Shown piece by piece: positions 1-7,175 of a stretch of DNA of 64,000 nt. A model generated the notes under the pieces. The model was not told the origin of the DNA, did not search any database, and worked only from the letters and a program-made list of their open reading frames with translations. Source of the stretch: Methylobacterium sp. J-067 (GTDB lineage: Bacteria > Pseudomonadota > Alphaproteobacteria > Rhizobiales > Beijerinckiaceae); the NCBI RefSeq assembly GCF_022829465.1, contig NZ_JAKSXZ010000146.1:248001-312000 (forward strand), read 5' to 3'. Positions within the stretch are counted from its first letter, which is position 1. Each line of letters starts with the position of its first letter. The position numbers were made by a program, and so were the translations under genes.

Positions 1-222
1 CGGGTAGACCTGCACCTGCAGGCCGCCGCCCGTGCGCTTCTCGAGTTCGGCGGCGAAGCGGCGGGCGATGCGGTCGCGGGCGTCGCCCTCCTCCAGGGTG
101 CCGCCGGGAAACTGGTGCGACAGCTTCAGGATCTTCGGCGCTTGCGCGCGCAGCACGGCCGGACAGGCGACGAGGCTGCCCATCGCCGAGGCCGCGCCCA
201 GGACATGGCGTCGTGTGATCAC
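1..222 (-). CDS. TRAP transporter substrate-binding protein DctP, 5' part (runs off the window)
   Basis: This is the first 74 codons of a periplasmic binding protein for a TRAP carboxylate transporter, cut by the window edge. It starts at GTG 222 (VITRRHVLGAA...). An RR-containing, Tat-like signal ending near AQA is followed by LKLSHQFPGGTLEEGD and LQVQVYP. These match almost residue for residue the same region of the complete DctP protein encoded just upstream on this strand (345-1367), so the two are tandem paralogues. The 122-bp gap has no evident promoter and both are probably one transcript. Downstream TRAP membrane subunits would lie outside the window. Ligand unknown. Confidence 0.85.
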   Translation of the reverse strand, partial: MITRRHVLGAASAMGSLVACPAVLRAQAPKILKLSHQFPGGTLEEGDARDRIARRFAAELEKRTGGGLQVQVYP

Positions 223-344
223 CGGCTTCCCCCCTGTTCGGTCGCGGCGTTCCTGCGCCGTCGGCCGCACCCGCGGCAGACCATCAAACGGCTGCGCGCC
301 GGGATTTCATCCCTGTCCGCGCGGCCGGTCGGTGACAGTTCCGG

Positions 345-1367
345 CTAGGCCACCTGCTCCGCAAGCTTCAAAAGCTCGGCGCAGTTCGCGTTCTTCCCGG
401 CATAGTCCTTCCAGGCCGTGACGCGGGCGATGTCGCGCCACTTGCCGAGCGTCCCCTCGTCGATCTGATCGACCTTGGCGCCCGCCTTGGCGAACAGCTC
501 CTCGACGCGAGTGTCGTCCGCCTTGGCGCCGGCCTGGCCGAAGCTCTCCAGTTCGGCGCCGGTCGCCATGATCGCGTCCTGCTGGTCCTTGGGCAGGCCG
601 TCGAACACGAGCTTCGACATCATGATCGGCTCCAGCATGAACCAGTAGGAATGCTGGCGGCCGGAGGTGAGCGCCTTTGACAGTTCCTCCAGGCGGAAGG
701 AGATCAGGCTGGTAGAGGAGGTGATGACCGCGTCGCAGGCGCCGGTCTGCATGGCGGCGTAGGATTCGTTCGACGGGATGGAGAGGGTGGCGGCGCCCGC
801 CTCCTTCATCATCATGTCCATCTCGCGGGAGCCGCCGCGCACCTTCATGCCCTTGGCGTCGGCGGGGCCGACCAGAGGACGCTCGCGGCTCGCGACGCCG
901 CCCGCCTGCCACACCCACGAGACCAGCACGATGCCCTTCGCGGCCAGGATCTCGGTGAGCTTGCGGCCCACGGGGGCGTTCTTCCAGGCGATGGCCTGAT
1001 CGTAGGAGGTCACGAGGGCCGGCATCAGCCCGATGTTCATCTCGGGCACCTCGCCGCCGGCATAGGGGGCCGGGTAGAGTGACATGTCGAGGGCGCCCTT
1101 CCGCATGGCGCCGAACTGGGCGTTCGTCTTCATCAGCGACGAGCCGGGATAGACCTGCACGTCCAGCGCGCCCTTGGTCTTCTCGCCCACCTGCTTGGCG
1201 AACATCCGGCACATCCGGTCGCGGAAATCGCCCTCGTCGATGGTCCCGCCGGGGAACTGGTGCGACAGCTTGATCGTGGTGGCCGCCTGGGCACTGTTCA
1301 GGCCGAAGCGCAGGAGCGCCGGGGCGGCAAGGGTCGCGGCGACGAAATGGCGTCGTGTCAGCGTCAT
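345..1367 (-). CDS. TRAP transporter substrate-binding protein, DctP family
   Basis: A complete 340-residue DctP-type solute receptor, expected to bind an organic acid in the periplasm and hand it to a TRAP DctQM permease. The start at ATG 1367 follows a good GGGAGG ribosome site. The N-terminus MTLTRRHFVAATLAAPALL is a twin-arginine-like signal ending near AQA. Family features include IKLSHQFPGGT, VQVYPGSSLM and the mid-domain VRGGSREMD region, where DctP proteins carry the arginine that contacts a carboxylate ligand. It is transcribed divergently from a GntR regulator (1540) across a 172-bp region with an inverted repeat. A second DctP paralogue follows at 222-1. No permease gene is visible on this side of the edge. 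Confidence 0.9.
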   Translation of the reverse strand: MTLTRRHFVAATLAAPALLRFGLNSAQAATTIKLSHQFPGGTIDEGDFRDRMCRMFAKQVGEKTKGALDVQVYPGSSLMKTNAQFGAMRKGALDMSLYPAPYAGGEVPEMNIGLMPALVTSYDQAIAWKNAPVGRKLTEILAAKGIVLVSWVWQAGGVASRERPLVGPADAKGMKVRGGSREMDMMMKEAGAATLSIPSNESYAAMQTGACDAVITSSTSLISFRLEELSKALTSGRQHSYWFMLEPIMMSKLVFDGLPKDQQDAIMATGAELESFGQAGAKADDTRVEELFAKAGAKVDQIDEGTLGKWRDIARVTAWKDYAGKNANCAELLKLAEQVA

Positions 1368-1413
1368 GGGCACCTCCCGCGCCGCACAATGTCGGCGAAT
1401 ATTATGTGCGCTG

Positions 1414-1431
1414 CGGTATTCACCGATACCG
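1414..1431. promoter_or_regulatory. Inverted repeat between divergent dctP and GntR genes; candidate operator
   Basis: CGGTAT (1414-1419) and ATACCG (1426-1431) form a perfect 6-bp inverted repeat with a 6-bp spacer, and a further GGTAT lies at 1436-1440. The site sits in the divergent region between the DctP gene and the GntR gene. On the plus strand a TTGTAT (1456) to CATAAT (1480) pair spaced 18 bp could be the GntR promoter. Binding by the GntR protein is inference from position and symmetry. Confidence 0.4.
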
Positions 1432-1539
1432 TTCTGGTATGCAGAAGACGGCCTCTTGTATATTTTGTCAACGCCCTCGCATAATGGATACGCAATTCGG
1501 GGCAACAACGAACCCGGACGCCAGGACGGGAGGGGGAGG

Positions 1540-2187
1540 ATGAGCCGCGCTCAGGATCTCCGGCAGACGATCGAGGACGAGATCGTCGAGGGGCGGCTGG
1601 CCCTGGGGGCGCGCCTGGACGAGGTGCAGCTCGCGGCCCGGTTCGGCGTGTCGCGCACGCCGATTCGCGAGGCGCTGCTACAACTGGCGGTGAGCGGCCT
1701 CGTGGAGACGAAGCCCCGGCGCGGCACCATCGTCAGCTCACCGGAGCCCCACAACCTCGTCGCGATGTTCGAGACCATGGCCGAGATCGAGGCCGCCTGC
1801 GGGCGGCTGGCGGCGCGGCGCCTCGGCCCTTCCGACCGAGACGCGCTGGAAGCGGCACTCGCGGCCTGCGCGGCGGCGTCCGACGATTGCGAGGCCTATT
1901 ACGCCGAGAACTACGTGTTCCACGGCCTCATCTACCGGGCGAGCCGCAACGCCTTCCTGGCCGAGCAAGCCCTGACCCTGCACCGCCGCCTCGCGCCCTA
2001 CCGCCGGCTGCAACTGCGCGTGCGCCAGAGGCTGCCGCAATCCCTCGCGGAGCATAGGGCCATTGTAGAGGCCATCCTCGTCGGCGACGACGCCCTCGCG
2101 GCCGATCGCCTGCGCAGCCACGTCCTCGTGCAGGGCGACCGCTTCGCCGACCTCGTGGCGGGTTTGAGGGCGCCGGACGCGGCCTAG
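1540..2187 (+). CDS. GntR-family transcriptional regulator (FCD domain)
   Basis: A 215-residue FadR-subfamily repressor. The N-terminal winged helix-turn-helix contains LAARFGVSRTPIREALLQL (about residues 31-50), typical GntR recognition-helix spacing. An all-helical FCD ligand domain follows, with EIEAACGRLAARR, a mid-domain FHGLIYRASRN and the late EHRAIVEAI metal/ligand histidine motif. The ATG at 1540 has the purine-rich AGGGGGAGG directly upstream. It diverges from the DctP gene, so local control of the TRAP transporter by a carboxylate effector is the natural inference. Its stop codon overlaps that of another GntR gene on the opposite strand inside a palindrome (2179-2192). Confidence 0.92.
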   Translation: MSRAQDLRQTIEDEIVEGRLALGARLDEVQLAARFGVSRTPIREALLQLAVSGLVETKPRRGTIVSSPEPHNLVAMFETMAEIEAACGRLAARRLGPSDRDALEAALAACAAASDDCEAYYAENYVFHGLIYRASRNAFLAEQALTLHRRLAPYRRLQLRVRQRLPQSLAEHRAIVEAILVGDDALAADRLRSHVLVQGDRFADLVAGLRAPDAA

Positions 2188-2192
2188 GCCGC
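2179..2192. terminator. Palindrome containing the stop codons of both GntR genes
   Basis: GCGGCCTAGGCCGC is a perfect 14-bp palindrome. It contains TAG of the plus-strand GntR gene (2185-2187) and TAG of the minus-strand GntR gene (2184-2186 read in reverse). As RNA it could fold only as a short hairpin with a tiny loop and there is no U tract, so a bidirectional termination role is uncertain. Confidence 0.35.
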
Positions 2193-2864
2193 GCCGAGGT
2201 CGACGTAATTCGCGGCGATCACCCGCTTCTTGCCGCGGATATGCTCCCGCAGCAGGCTCCCCAGGGCGGCGCCGTCGCGGGCGCGCAGGTGCACGATCAT
2301 CTGCTCGTGCTCCGACATCGCCTGCTGCCACTGGTCCTCGGTCTGGTGGGCGCGGTAGCGCGAGCGCTGCACCCGACCCGACAGGCTCAGGTAGATGCTC
2401 GACAGCGTGCCGTTGCGCGCCGCCGCCATGATCGCCTCGTGGATCAGGCGGTTATGGGCGAAGTAGCCGGCCTCGTCCCCCGCCTTGAAGGCGCCGACCA
2501 TCGCATCGTGATCGACCTGGATCGCGTCGATCTCGTCATCGGTGATGGTGCGGCAGGCGAGGTCGCCCGCGGTCGCCTCCAACCCCGCGATGACCTCGAT
2601 CATGTCCTCCAGTTCGGCCTCGGTGATGCTCGCGACGCGCGCACCCCGGTTGGGCAGCAATTCGAGCAGCCCCTCGGTGGCGAGGATCTTGATCGCCTCG
2701 CGCAGGGGGGTGCGCGAGATGCCGAACCGCTCGGTCAACTCGCTCTCGTTGATCCGTTCCTTCGGCTCCATCTCGCCGGACTGGATCAACTCGCGCATAC
2801 GGTCCGCCACCTCGTCATGGAGGTAGCGGCGGCTGATGCCGAAGCCGGATTCGATCTTGTTCAT
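2184..2864 (-). CDS. GntR-family transcriptional regulator (FCD domain)
   Basis: A FadR-subfamily regulator of about 226 residues. The helix-turn-helix contains ELTERFGISRTPLREAIKIL. The FCD domain has IAGLEATAGDLACR, an FAHNRLIHEAI metal-type motif and SEHEQMIVHLRARD. I chose the ATG at 2864 (MNKIESGFG...). A GTG at 2906 would add 14 atypical residues, and neither start has a strong ribosome site. It follows the large FAD/Fe-S oxidoreductase on the same strand after 71 bp, with a promoter-like, palindrome-containing segment between. Its target is probably that oxidoreductase or itself (inference). It converges with the other GntR gene and the two stops overlap. Confidence 0.88.
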   Translation of the reverse strand: MNKIESGFGISRRYLHDEVADRMRELIQSGEMEPKERINESELTERFGISRTPLREAIKILATEGLLELLPNRGARVASITEAELEDMIEVIAGLEATAGDLACRTITDDEIDAIQVDHDAMVGAFKAGDEAGYFAHNRLIHEAIMAAARNGTLSSIYLSLSGRVQRSRYRAHQTEDQWQQAMSEHEQMIVHLRARDGAALGSLLREHIRGKKRVIAANYVDLGAA

Positions 2865-2910
2865 GCGCACACACAGGACCCGCCCAGTCGCGCACGACCG
2901 GGCCACTGGA

Positions 2911-2939
2911 ACAATATGTGTAGGTGCACCTGTATTCAG
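2911..2939 (-). promoter_or_regulatory. Candidate promoter with operator palindrome before the GntR gene
   Basis: Reading the minus strand, CTGAAT (2939-2934), a 17-bp spacer and TATTGT (2916-2911) resemble -35/-10 elements. The spacer contains the perfect palindrome AGGTGCACCT (2922-2931) inside a looser AT-flanked dyad. A repressor there would block RNA polymerase, which suits an autoregulated GntR gene. The -35 overlaps the stop codon of the upstream oxidoreductase gene. Confidence 0.4.
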
Positions 2940-5878
2940 TGTCGAGGCGTCAACGCTCGGTCGAGCACGCGGATCACATGCTTGGCATGGATTCCCAGGC
3001 CGTCATGGATCTGATGGCGGCACGACGTGCCGTCCGCGACCACCAGATCCTCGGGTCCCGCCTGCCGCAGGGCCGGGAACAGGGACAGCTCCGCCATGGC
3101 GAAGGACACGTCCACCGTGTCCTTGCCGTAGCCGAACGCCCCGGCCATGCCGCAGCAGCTCGATTCGATCACCCGGACATCGAGACCGGGCACCGAGCGC
3201 AGCAACGACTCCACCGGGCCCATCACGCCGAAGGACTTCTGGTGGCAATGGCCGTGCAGATGCGCCAATCGGCCGCCCTGATGGACGAAGGGCAGGCTGA
3301 TCCGCCCCGCCGAGAGGTCACGCATCAGCAATTCCTCGATCAGCAGGGATTGCTGGGCGAGCGCCTGCGCCTCCTCGCCCGGCAGCAGGGCCAGGAACTC
3401 GTCGCGGAAGGTGAGCAGGCAGGATGGTTCCAGCCCGACCACCCGCGCCCCGGCGCGGACATAGGGCAGCAGCGCGTCGAGGGTGCGCCGCGCCTCCGCC
3501 CGCGCCCGGTCGGTCTGGCCCGAGGCGAGCCATGTCCGTCCGCAGCACAGGGGCCGGCGGCCCTTGGGCGGGAACACCCGGTGTAGCCGGTAGCCCGCCG
3601 CCGCGAGCACCCGCTCGGCCGCCTCCAGGTTTTCCCGCTCGAAGGCGCGGTTGAACGTGTCGCCGAACAGGATCACGTCGCGGAAGTCGCCCGTGATGTC
3701 CGAGGGGTGGGCGGGCTCGCCGATCTCCTTCCACGGCCGCCGCCATTGCGGCAGGGTGCGCCGCGCCGAGAAGCCGGTGACCCGCTCCGACACCGCCGCC
3801 AGGGCCGGATGCCGGTCCCGCAGGTTGAGGAGCGGGGCGAGCCGCGCGGCCACGCCAGCATAATGCGGCATCAGCCCGATCAGGCGGTCCTTCAGGGGCA
3901 GGCCGTGGCGGGCATGGTAATGGTGCAGGAACTCGACCTTCATCTTGGCCATGTCGACGCCGGTCGGACATTCGCGCCGGCAGGCCTTGCACGACACGCA
4001 CAGGTCCATCGTGCGCTTCATCTCATGGCTGGTGAAGGCGTCGGTCCCGAGCTGGCCGGAGATCGCCAGCCGCAATGAATTCGCCCGGCCGCGCGTGAGG
4101 TGCTGCTCCTCCTTCGTCACCCGGTAGGAGGGGCACATCGCCCCGCCCGCGAGCTTCCGGCAGGTGCCGTTGTTGTTGCACATCTCCACGGCGCCGCCGA
4201 AGCCGCCCCAATCCGACCAGTCGAGGGCTGTCCGGGCCGGCGCCGTCACGGCGTAGTCGGGCTTGAAGCGGAAGAGGCTGCGGTCGTCCATCCGCAGGGG
4301 GCGGACGATCTTGCCGGGGTTGAGATGGTTCTCCGGGTCGAACCCGTCCTTCACCGTCTCGAAGGCGCGGGCCAGCGTCGCGCCGAACAGCGGCTCCACG
4401 AATTCCGAGCGGGAGATGCCGTCGCCGTGCTCGCCGGAATAGGAGCCCTTGTAGCGGCGGACCAGCTCCGAAGTCTCCTCGGCGATGGCGCGCATCTTGG
4501 CGACGTCGCCCCCGAGCTTCATGTCGAGGATCGGGCGGACATGCAGGCAGCCCACCGAGGCGTGGGCGTACCACGTGCCCCGCGTGCCGTGCTTCGTGAA
4601 CACCTCGGTCACGGCGTCGGTGTAGTCGGCGAGGTGTTCGAGGGGGACGGCGCAATCCTCGATGAAGGAGACCGGCTTCGCGTCGCCCTTCATCGACATC
4701 ATGATGTTGAGGCAGGCCTCGCGCACTTCCCAAACCGGCTTCTGCCGGGCGGGCTCGATGACTTCGACCACCGCGTTCGGGAAGCCGTGGTCGGCCATGC
4801 AGGCATCGAGGCGCTTGAGGTCGCGCTTCAGGGCCGCGAGGTCGTCGCCCGCGAACTCGGCCAGCAGCAGGCAGTTCGGCTTGCCGCGGGTGATGTCGGC
4901 GAGCGTCGTGCGGAACAGCGGGATGTCGGCGCCGAGCACGAGGACGTTGTTGTCCACCAGCTCCACCGCCACCGGGTCGAGGGCGACGATGTGTCGGGTC
5001 GTCTCCATCGCCGCGCGGAACGAAGGGAAGTGGCAGACGCCCATCACCCGGTGCGCCGGCAGGCGCGAGAGCTTCAGCGTCACCGCCGTGGTGGCGGCGA
5101 GCGTCCCCTCCGAGCCCACGAGCAGGTGGGCGAGGTTCGGCCGGTCCGTCACCAGCGCGTCGAGATTGTAGCCGCCGACCCGGCGCTGCACCTTCGGGTA
5201 GCGCGCCTCGATCTCGTCCCGATGCTCGTGGGCGAGGCGCAGCATCCGCGCCGCGAGGTCCTCCGCCCGCGCCGAGCCGGCGACGCCCGTGGCATCGTTG
5301 CCGGTGAGGGAGAAGGCGAAGGGCTCGCCATCCGGCAGCAGGGCGCGGATCGCCAGCACGTTGTTGCGCATCGTGCCGTAGCGCAGGGAGCGGGCGCCGC
5401 AGGAATTGTTGCCGGCCATACCGCCGATGGTGCAGCGGGTCGCCGTCGAGGGCTCGACGGGGAAGAACCAGCCATCAGCCTTCAGCCGGGCGTTCAGGCG
5501 TTCCAGCACCACCCCCGGCTCAACGGTGATCGTGCCGGCCTCCGCATCGTAATCGAGCACGCCGTTGAAGTGGCGCGAGCAATCTACGACGAGGCCGGTG
5601 CCGATGGGCTGGCCGTTCTGCGAGGTGCCGCCGCCCCGCATGATGACGGGCACGCCGTGCTCGGCGGCGATCTGCAGGGTCGCGGCGATGTCGTCGCCGG
5701 AGCGCGGCAGGACCACGCCGGCGGGGGTGATCTGGTAGATCGAGGCGTCGGTGGCGTAGCGCCCCCGGGTGAAGGCATCGAAGCGCGCCTCGCCCTTGAG
5801 CCGTTCCGCGAGCCGCCGGGCCAGCCCGGCATCCTTTCGCGCCGCCGCGCGGGGTGTCTCAGCCGTCCCTGCCGCCAC
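2936..5878 (-). CDS. FAD-linked oxidase / Fe-S fusion (YdiJ-like D-2-hydroxyacid dehydrogenase)
   Basis: A 980-residue fusion of a GlcD-type flavoprotein and a GlpC-type iron-sulfur/CCG protein, expected to oxidise a D-2-hydroxyacid (D-lactate or D-2-hydroxyglutarate class) and pass electrons to the quinone pool. The FAD-binding PCMH domain includes VIMRGGGTSQNGQPIG and GGMAGNNSCGARSLRYGT. The oxidase C-terminal domain contains HASVGCLHVRP. Cysteine motifs follow: CNNNGTCR...MCPS (about 566) and CVSCKACRRECP (about 630). Two CCG domains come last (CCGRTW near 778, SSCCGMAGAFG near 908). The GTG start at 5878 has a GGGGGGA ribosome site. The single-chain architecture matches the YdiJ family; the exact substrate is not readable. 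Confidence 0.88.
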   Translation of the reverse strand: MAAGTAETPRAAARKDAGLARRLAERLKGEARFDAFTRGRYATDASIYQITPAGVVLPRSGDDIAATLQIAAEHGVPVIMRGGGTSQNGQPIGTGLVVDCSRHFNGVLDYDAEAGTITVEPGVVLERLNARLKADGWFFPVEPSTATRCTIGGMAGNNSCGARSLRYGTMRNNVLAIRALLPDGEPFAFSLTGNDATGVAGSARAEDLAARMLRLAHEHRDEIEARYPKVQRRVGGYNLDALVTDRPNLAHLLVGSEGTLAATTAVTLKLSRLPAHRVMGVCHFPSFRAAMETTRHIVALDPVAVELVDNNVLVLGADIPLFRTTLADITRGKPNCLLLAEFAGDDLAALKRDLKRLDACMADHGFPNAVVEVIEPARQKPVWEVREACLNIMMSMKGDAKPVSFIEDCAVPLEHLADYTDAVTEVFTKHGTRGTWYAHASVGCLHVRPILDMKLGGDVAKMRAIAEETSELVRRYKGSYSGEHGDGISRSEFVEPLFGATLARAFETVKDGFDPENHLNPGKIVRPLRMDDRSLFRFKPDYAVTAPARTALDWSDWGGFGGAVEMCNNNGTCRKLAGGAMCPSYRVTKEEQHLTRGRANSLRLAISGQLGTDAFTSHEMKRTMDLCVSCKACRRECPTGVDMAKMKVEFLHHYHARHGLPLKDRLIGLMPHYAGVAARLAPLLNLRDRHPALAAVSERVTGFSARRTLPQWRRPWKEIGEPAHPSDITGDFRDVILFGDTFNRAFERENLEAAERVLAAAGYRLHRVFPPKGRRPLCCGRTWLASGQTDRARAEARRTLDALLPYVRAGARVVGLEPSCLLTFRDEFLALLPGEEAQALAQQSLLIEELLMRDLSAGRISLPFVHQGGRLAHLHGHCHQKSFGVMGPVESLLRSVPGLDVRVIESSCCGMAGAFGYGKDTVDVSFAMAELSLFPALRQAGPEDLVVADGTSCRHQIHDGLGIHAKHVIRVLDRALTPRH

Positions 5879-6007
5879 GAATTCCCCCCGTCGAGCCTCG
5901 TCCGGGCTCTCTTCTGCGGGCGATTGTATTCAAGATTCAGGCGGACGGAAATCCGCCGGAGGGGGGATGCCACGCGGCATGGTGCGGCGGTGGGGTGGAA
6001 AGAAGAA

Positions 6008-6328
6008 TGGTGTCCCCGGCAGGGCTCGAACCTGCGACCCCAGGTTTCATACCACCTCGGCTTTCGCCGCCGCCCGGCCGGTGCCGGAGCGTTCGTGGTC
6101 TGGACTATCCCTTCACCCTGGGCCTTTCGGCCTGTAGGTGCCGCCCGTCTAGTCTCTACACCTTCCCGCCGGGGCGGGCTTGGCTCGGGATCGGCAGGGC
6201 CGTGGTGCGGGAGCACTGGGCCGGAAGCTTTCCCCGACTTTGAGCGGATCCGTCGCGCGGTTTCCCGGCGCGACGCCCAATTTGAACCTCTAGGAAACCT
6301 GTGCTCTGTCCAGCTGAGCTACGGAGAC
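6008..6328 (-). tRNA. tRNA-Arg(CCU) gene interrupted by a group I intron
   Basis: The 5' exon (6328-6292) begins GTCTCCG, carries a normal D arm (TAGCTCAGCTGGACAGAGCA) and ends CAGGT-TTCCT. The 3' exon (6047-6008) gives AA-ACCTG, a T arm with GGTTCGAGCCC, the acceptor strand CGGGGAC, discriminator A and an encoded CCA. GTCTCCG pairs with CGGGGAC (one U-G) and CAGGT pairs with ACCTG. The loop TTCCT|AA puts anticodon CCU at 34-36, so the tRNA is arginine for AGG codons. The 244-nt insertion lies between positions 36 and 37. A linear tRNA search without intron support would miss it. It diverges from the gene at 6388. Confidence 0.92.
6048..6291 (-). ncRNA. Self-splicing group I intron (IC3-like) within tRNA-Arg(CCU)
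   Basis: The 5' exon end GGUUUCCU pairs perfectly with an internal guide GGGAAACC (6266-6259), leaving the expected U-G wobble at the splice site (P1). The intron ends in G (6048), the omega-G. Core elements are visible: the R segment GAGACUAGACGG (6156-6145), and the S segment AAGGGAUAGUCC (6113-6102), with GACUA/UAGUC forming P7. A GGCCGAAAGGCC hairpin fits P8 and a GGCGAAAGCC-type GNRA hairpin fits P9. At 244 nt it is too small to encode a homing endonuclease. Group I introns after position 36 of tRNA-Arg(CCU) are known in alphaproteobacteria such as Agrobacterium. Confidence 0.92.
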
Positions 6329-6387
6329 AACCGCGCGTCCTTAGCATCTCCACGGGGCGCGGCCAACACCGTCGGAGGCCGGGAGCC

Positions 6388-7170
6388 ATGGGTCTGCGGC
6401 GTCACTCGGCGCTTCTCGCGCTCCTGGCGTGGCCGTGCTCCGCCCCCGCCGAGCCCGTCACCCACCCCGATTGCCGTGCGGCCCCGGCCCGGACCGAGAC
6501 CCTGGAGGGACTCGGCCCCCGGGGCGAATTGCGCTTCGCGTCGGGCGGACGGGCCGTGCTCGATTCGCTCCGCTGGCCGGAGGACGACGAATCGGCACGC
6601 GAAACGCTCTTGGCCAGGGTCGGTCAGCGCATCCTCGTGACGCCACGCGGCCTGCCCGACCGCTGGGGCCGGGAGCGCGTCGGCGCCGAAGCCCTCGCCG
6701 ACGCCGCAGACCTCGCCGGGGACCTCGTGGCGGCGGGCCTCGCCGCCGTCGATCCCAACGAGGCGGACGCCCTCTGCCGCCCCGCCCTCCGCCTCGTGGA
6801 GGAGGCCGCCCGGCGGCGCCGGCTCGGCCTGTGGCGCGACGCCTCCCCCGATGCGCAGGACGGCCCCGCCCTACGGCGGTTGGCCGGTCGCTTCGCCGTG
6901 ATCGAGGGGATCGTCCGCCATGTCGGCGAGCGCGGCACGCGCACCTATCTCGACTTCGTCCCTCGGGGCGCCGACGGCTTGACCGTCACGGTAACGAAAC
7001 GCACTTGGCGAACGATGGCAGCCCATGGTTTGACTGCCGACTCGCTGCACGGCACACGCGTGCGGGTCCGTGGAATCATCGAGATCGGGCGCGGCCCCGT
7101 CATCGCGGCCGCGACGCCCGATGCGATCGAGGTGCTGCACGGGCAGGACGTTTCTGGGGTGCGGCGCTGA
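6388..7170 (+). CDS. Secreted SNase-like (thermonuclease-fold) protein
   Basis: 260 residues with an N-terminal signal (LRRHSALLALLAWPCSAPAEP). The middle resembles staphylococcal nuclease domains: RILVTPRGLPDRWGRERVGA matches the conserved D-x-W/Y-G-R segment, followed by LAGDLVAAGLAAVDP and an R-R-x-G-L-W end. I cannot identify a full set of catalytic Arg/Glu residues, so nuclease activity is doubtful. The C-terminal 90 residues (RFAVIEGIVRHVGERG...TYLDFVPRG) look like an OB-type domain. It ends 5 bp before the M48 lipoprotein peptidase gene, so the two are probably one operon. The ATG at 6388 follows GGAGGCCGGGAGCC. Confidence 0.7.
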   Translation: MGLRRHSALLALLAWPCSAPAEPVTHPDCRAAPARTETLEGLGPRGELRFASGGRAVLDSLRWPEDDESARETLLARVGQRILVTPRGLPDRWGRERVGAEALADAADLAGDLVAAGLAAVDPNEADALCRPALRLVEEAARRRRLGLWRDASPDAQDGPALRRLAGRFAVIEGIVRHVGERGTRTYLDFVPRGADGLTVTVTKRTWRTMAAHGLTADSLHGTRVRVRGIIEIGRGPVIAAATPDAIEVLHGQDVSGVRR

Positions 7171-7175
7171 GCGCG

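Noticed and set aside
6048..6291. Homing endonuclease inside the group I intron
   Set aside because: The 244-nt intron is filled by ribozyme core elements, and no LAGLIDADG, GIY-YIG or HNH motif appears in frames crossing it.
4100..6640. A very long open frame on the plus strand opposite the FAD/Fe-S oxidoreductase
   Set aside because: The translation is low-complexity Arg/His/Val-rich, has no family motif and runs through the tRNA. The opposite strand carries a motif-complete protein, so this is a GC-rich antisense artefact.
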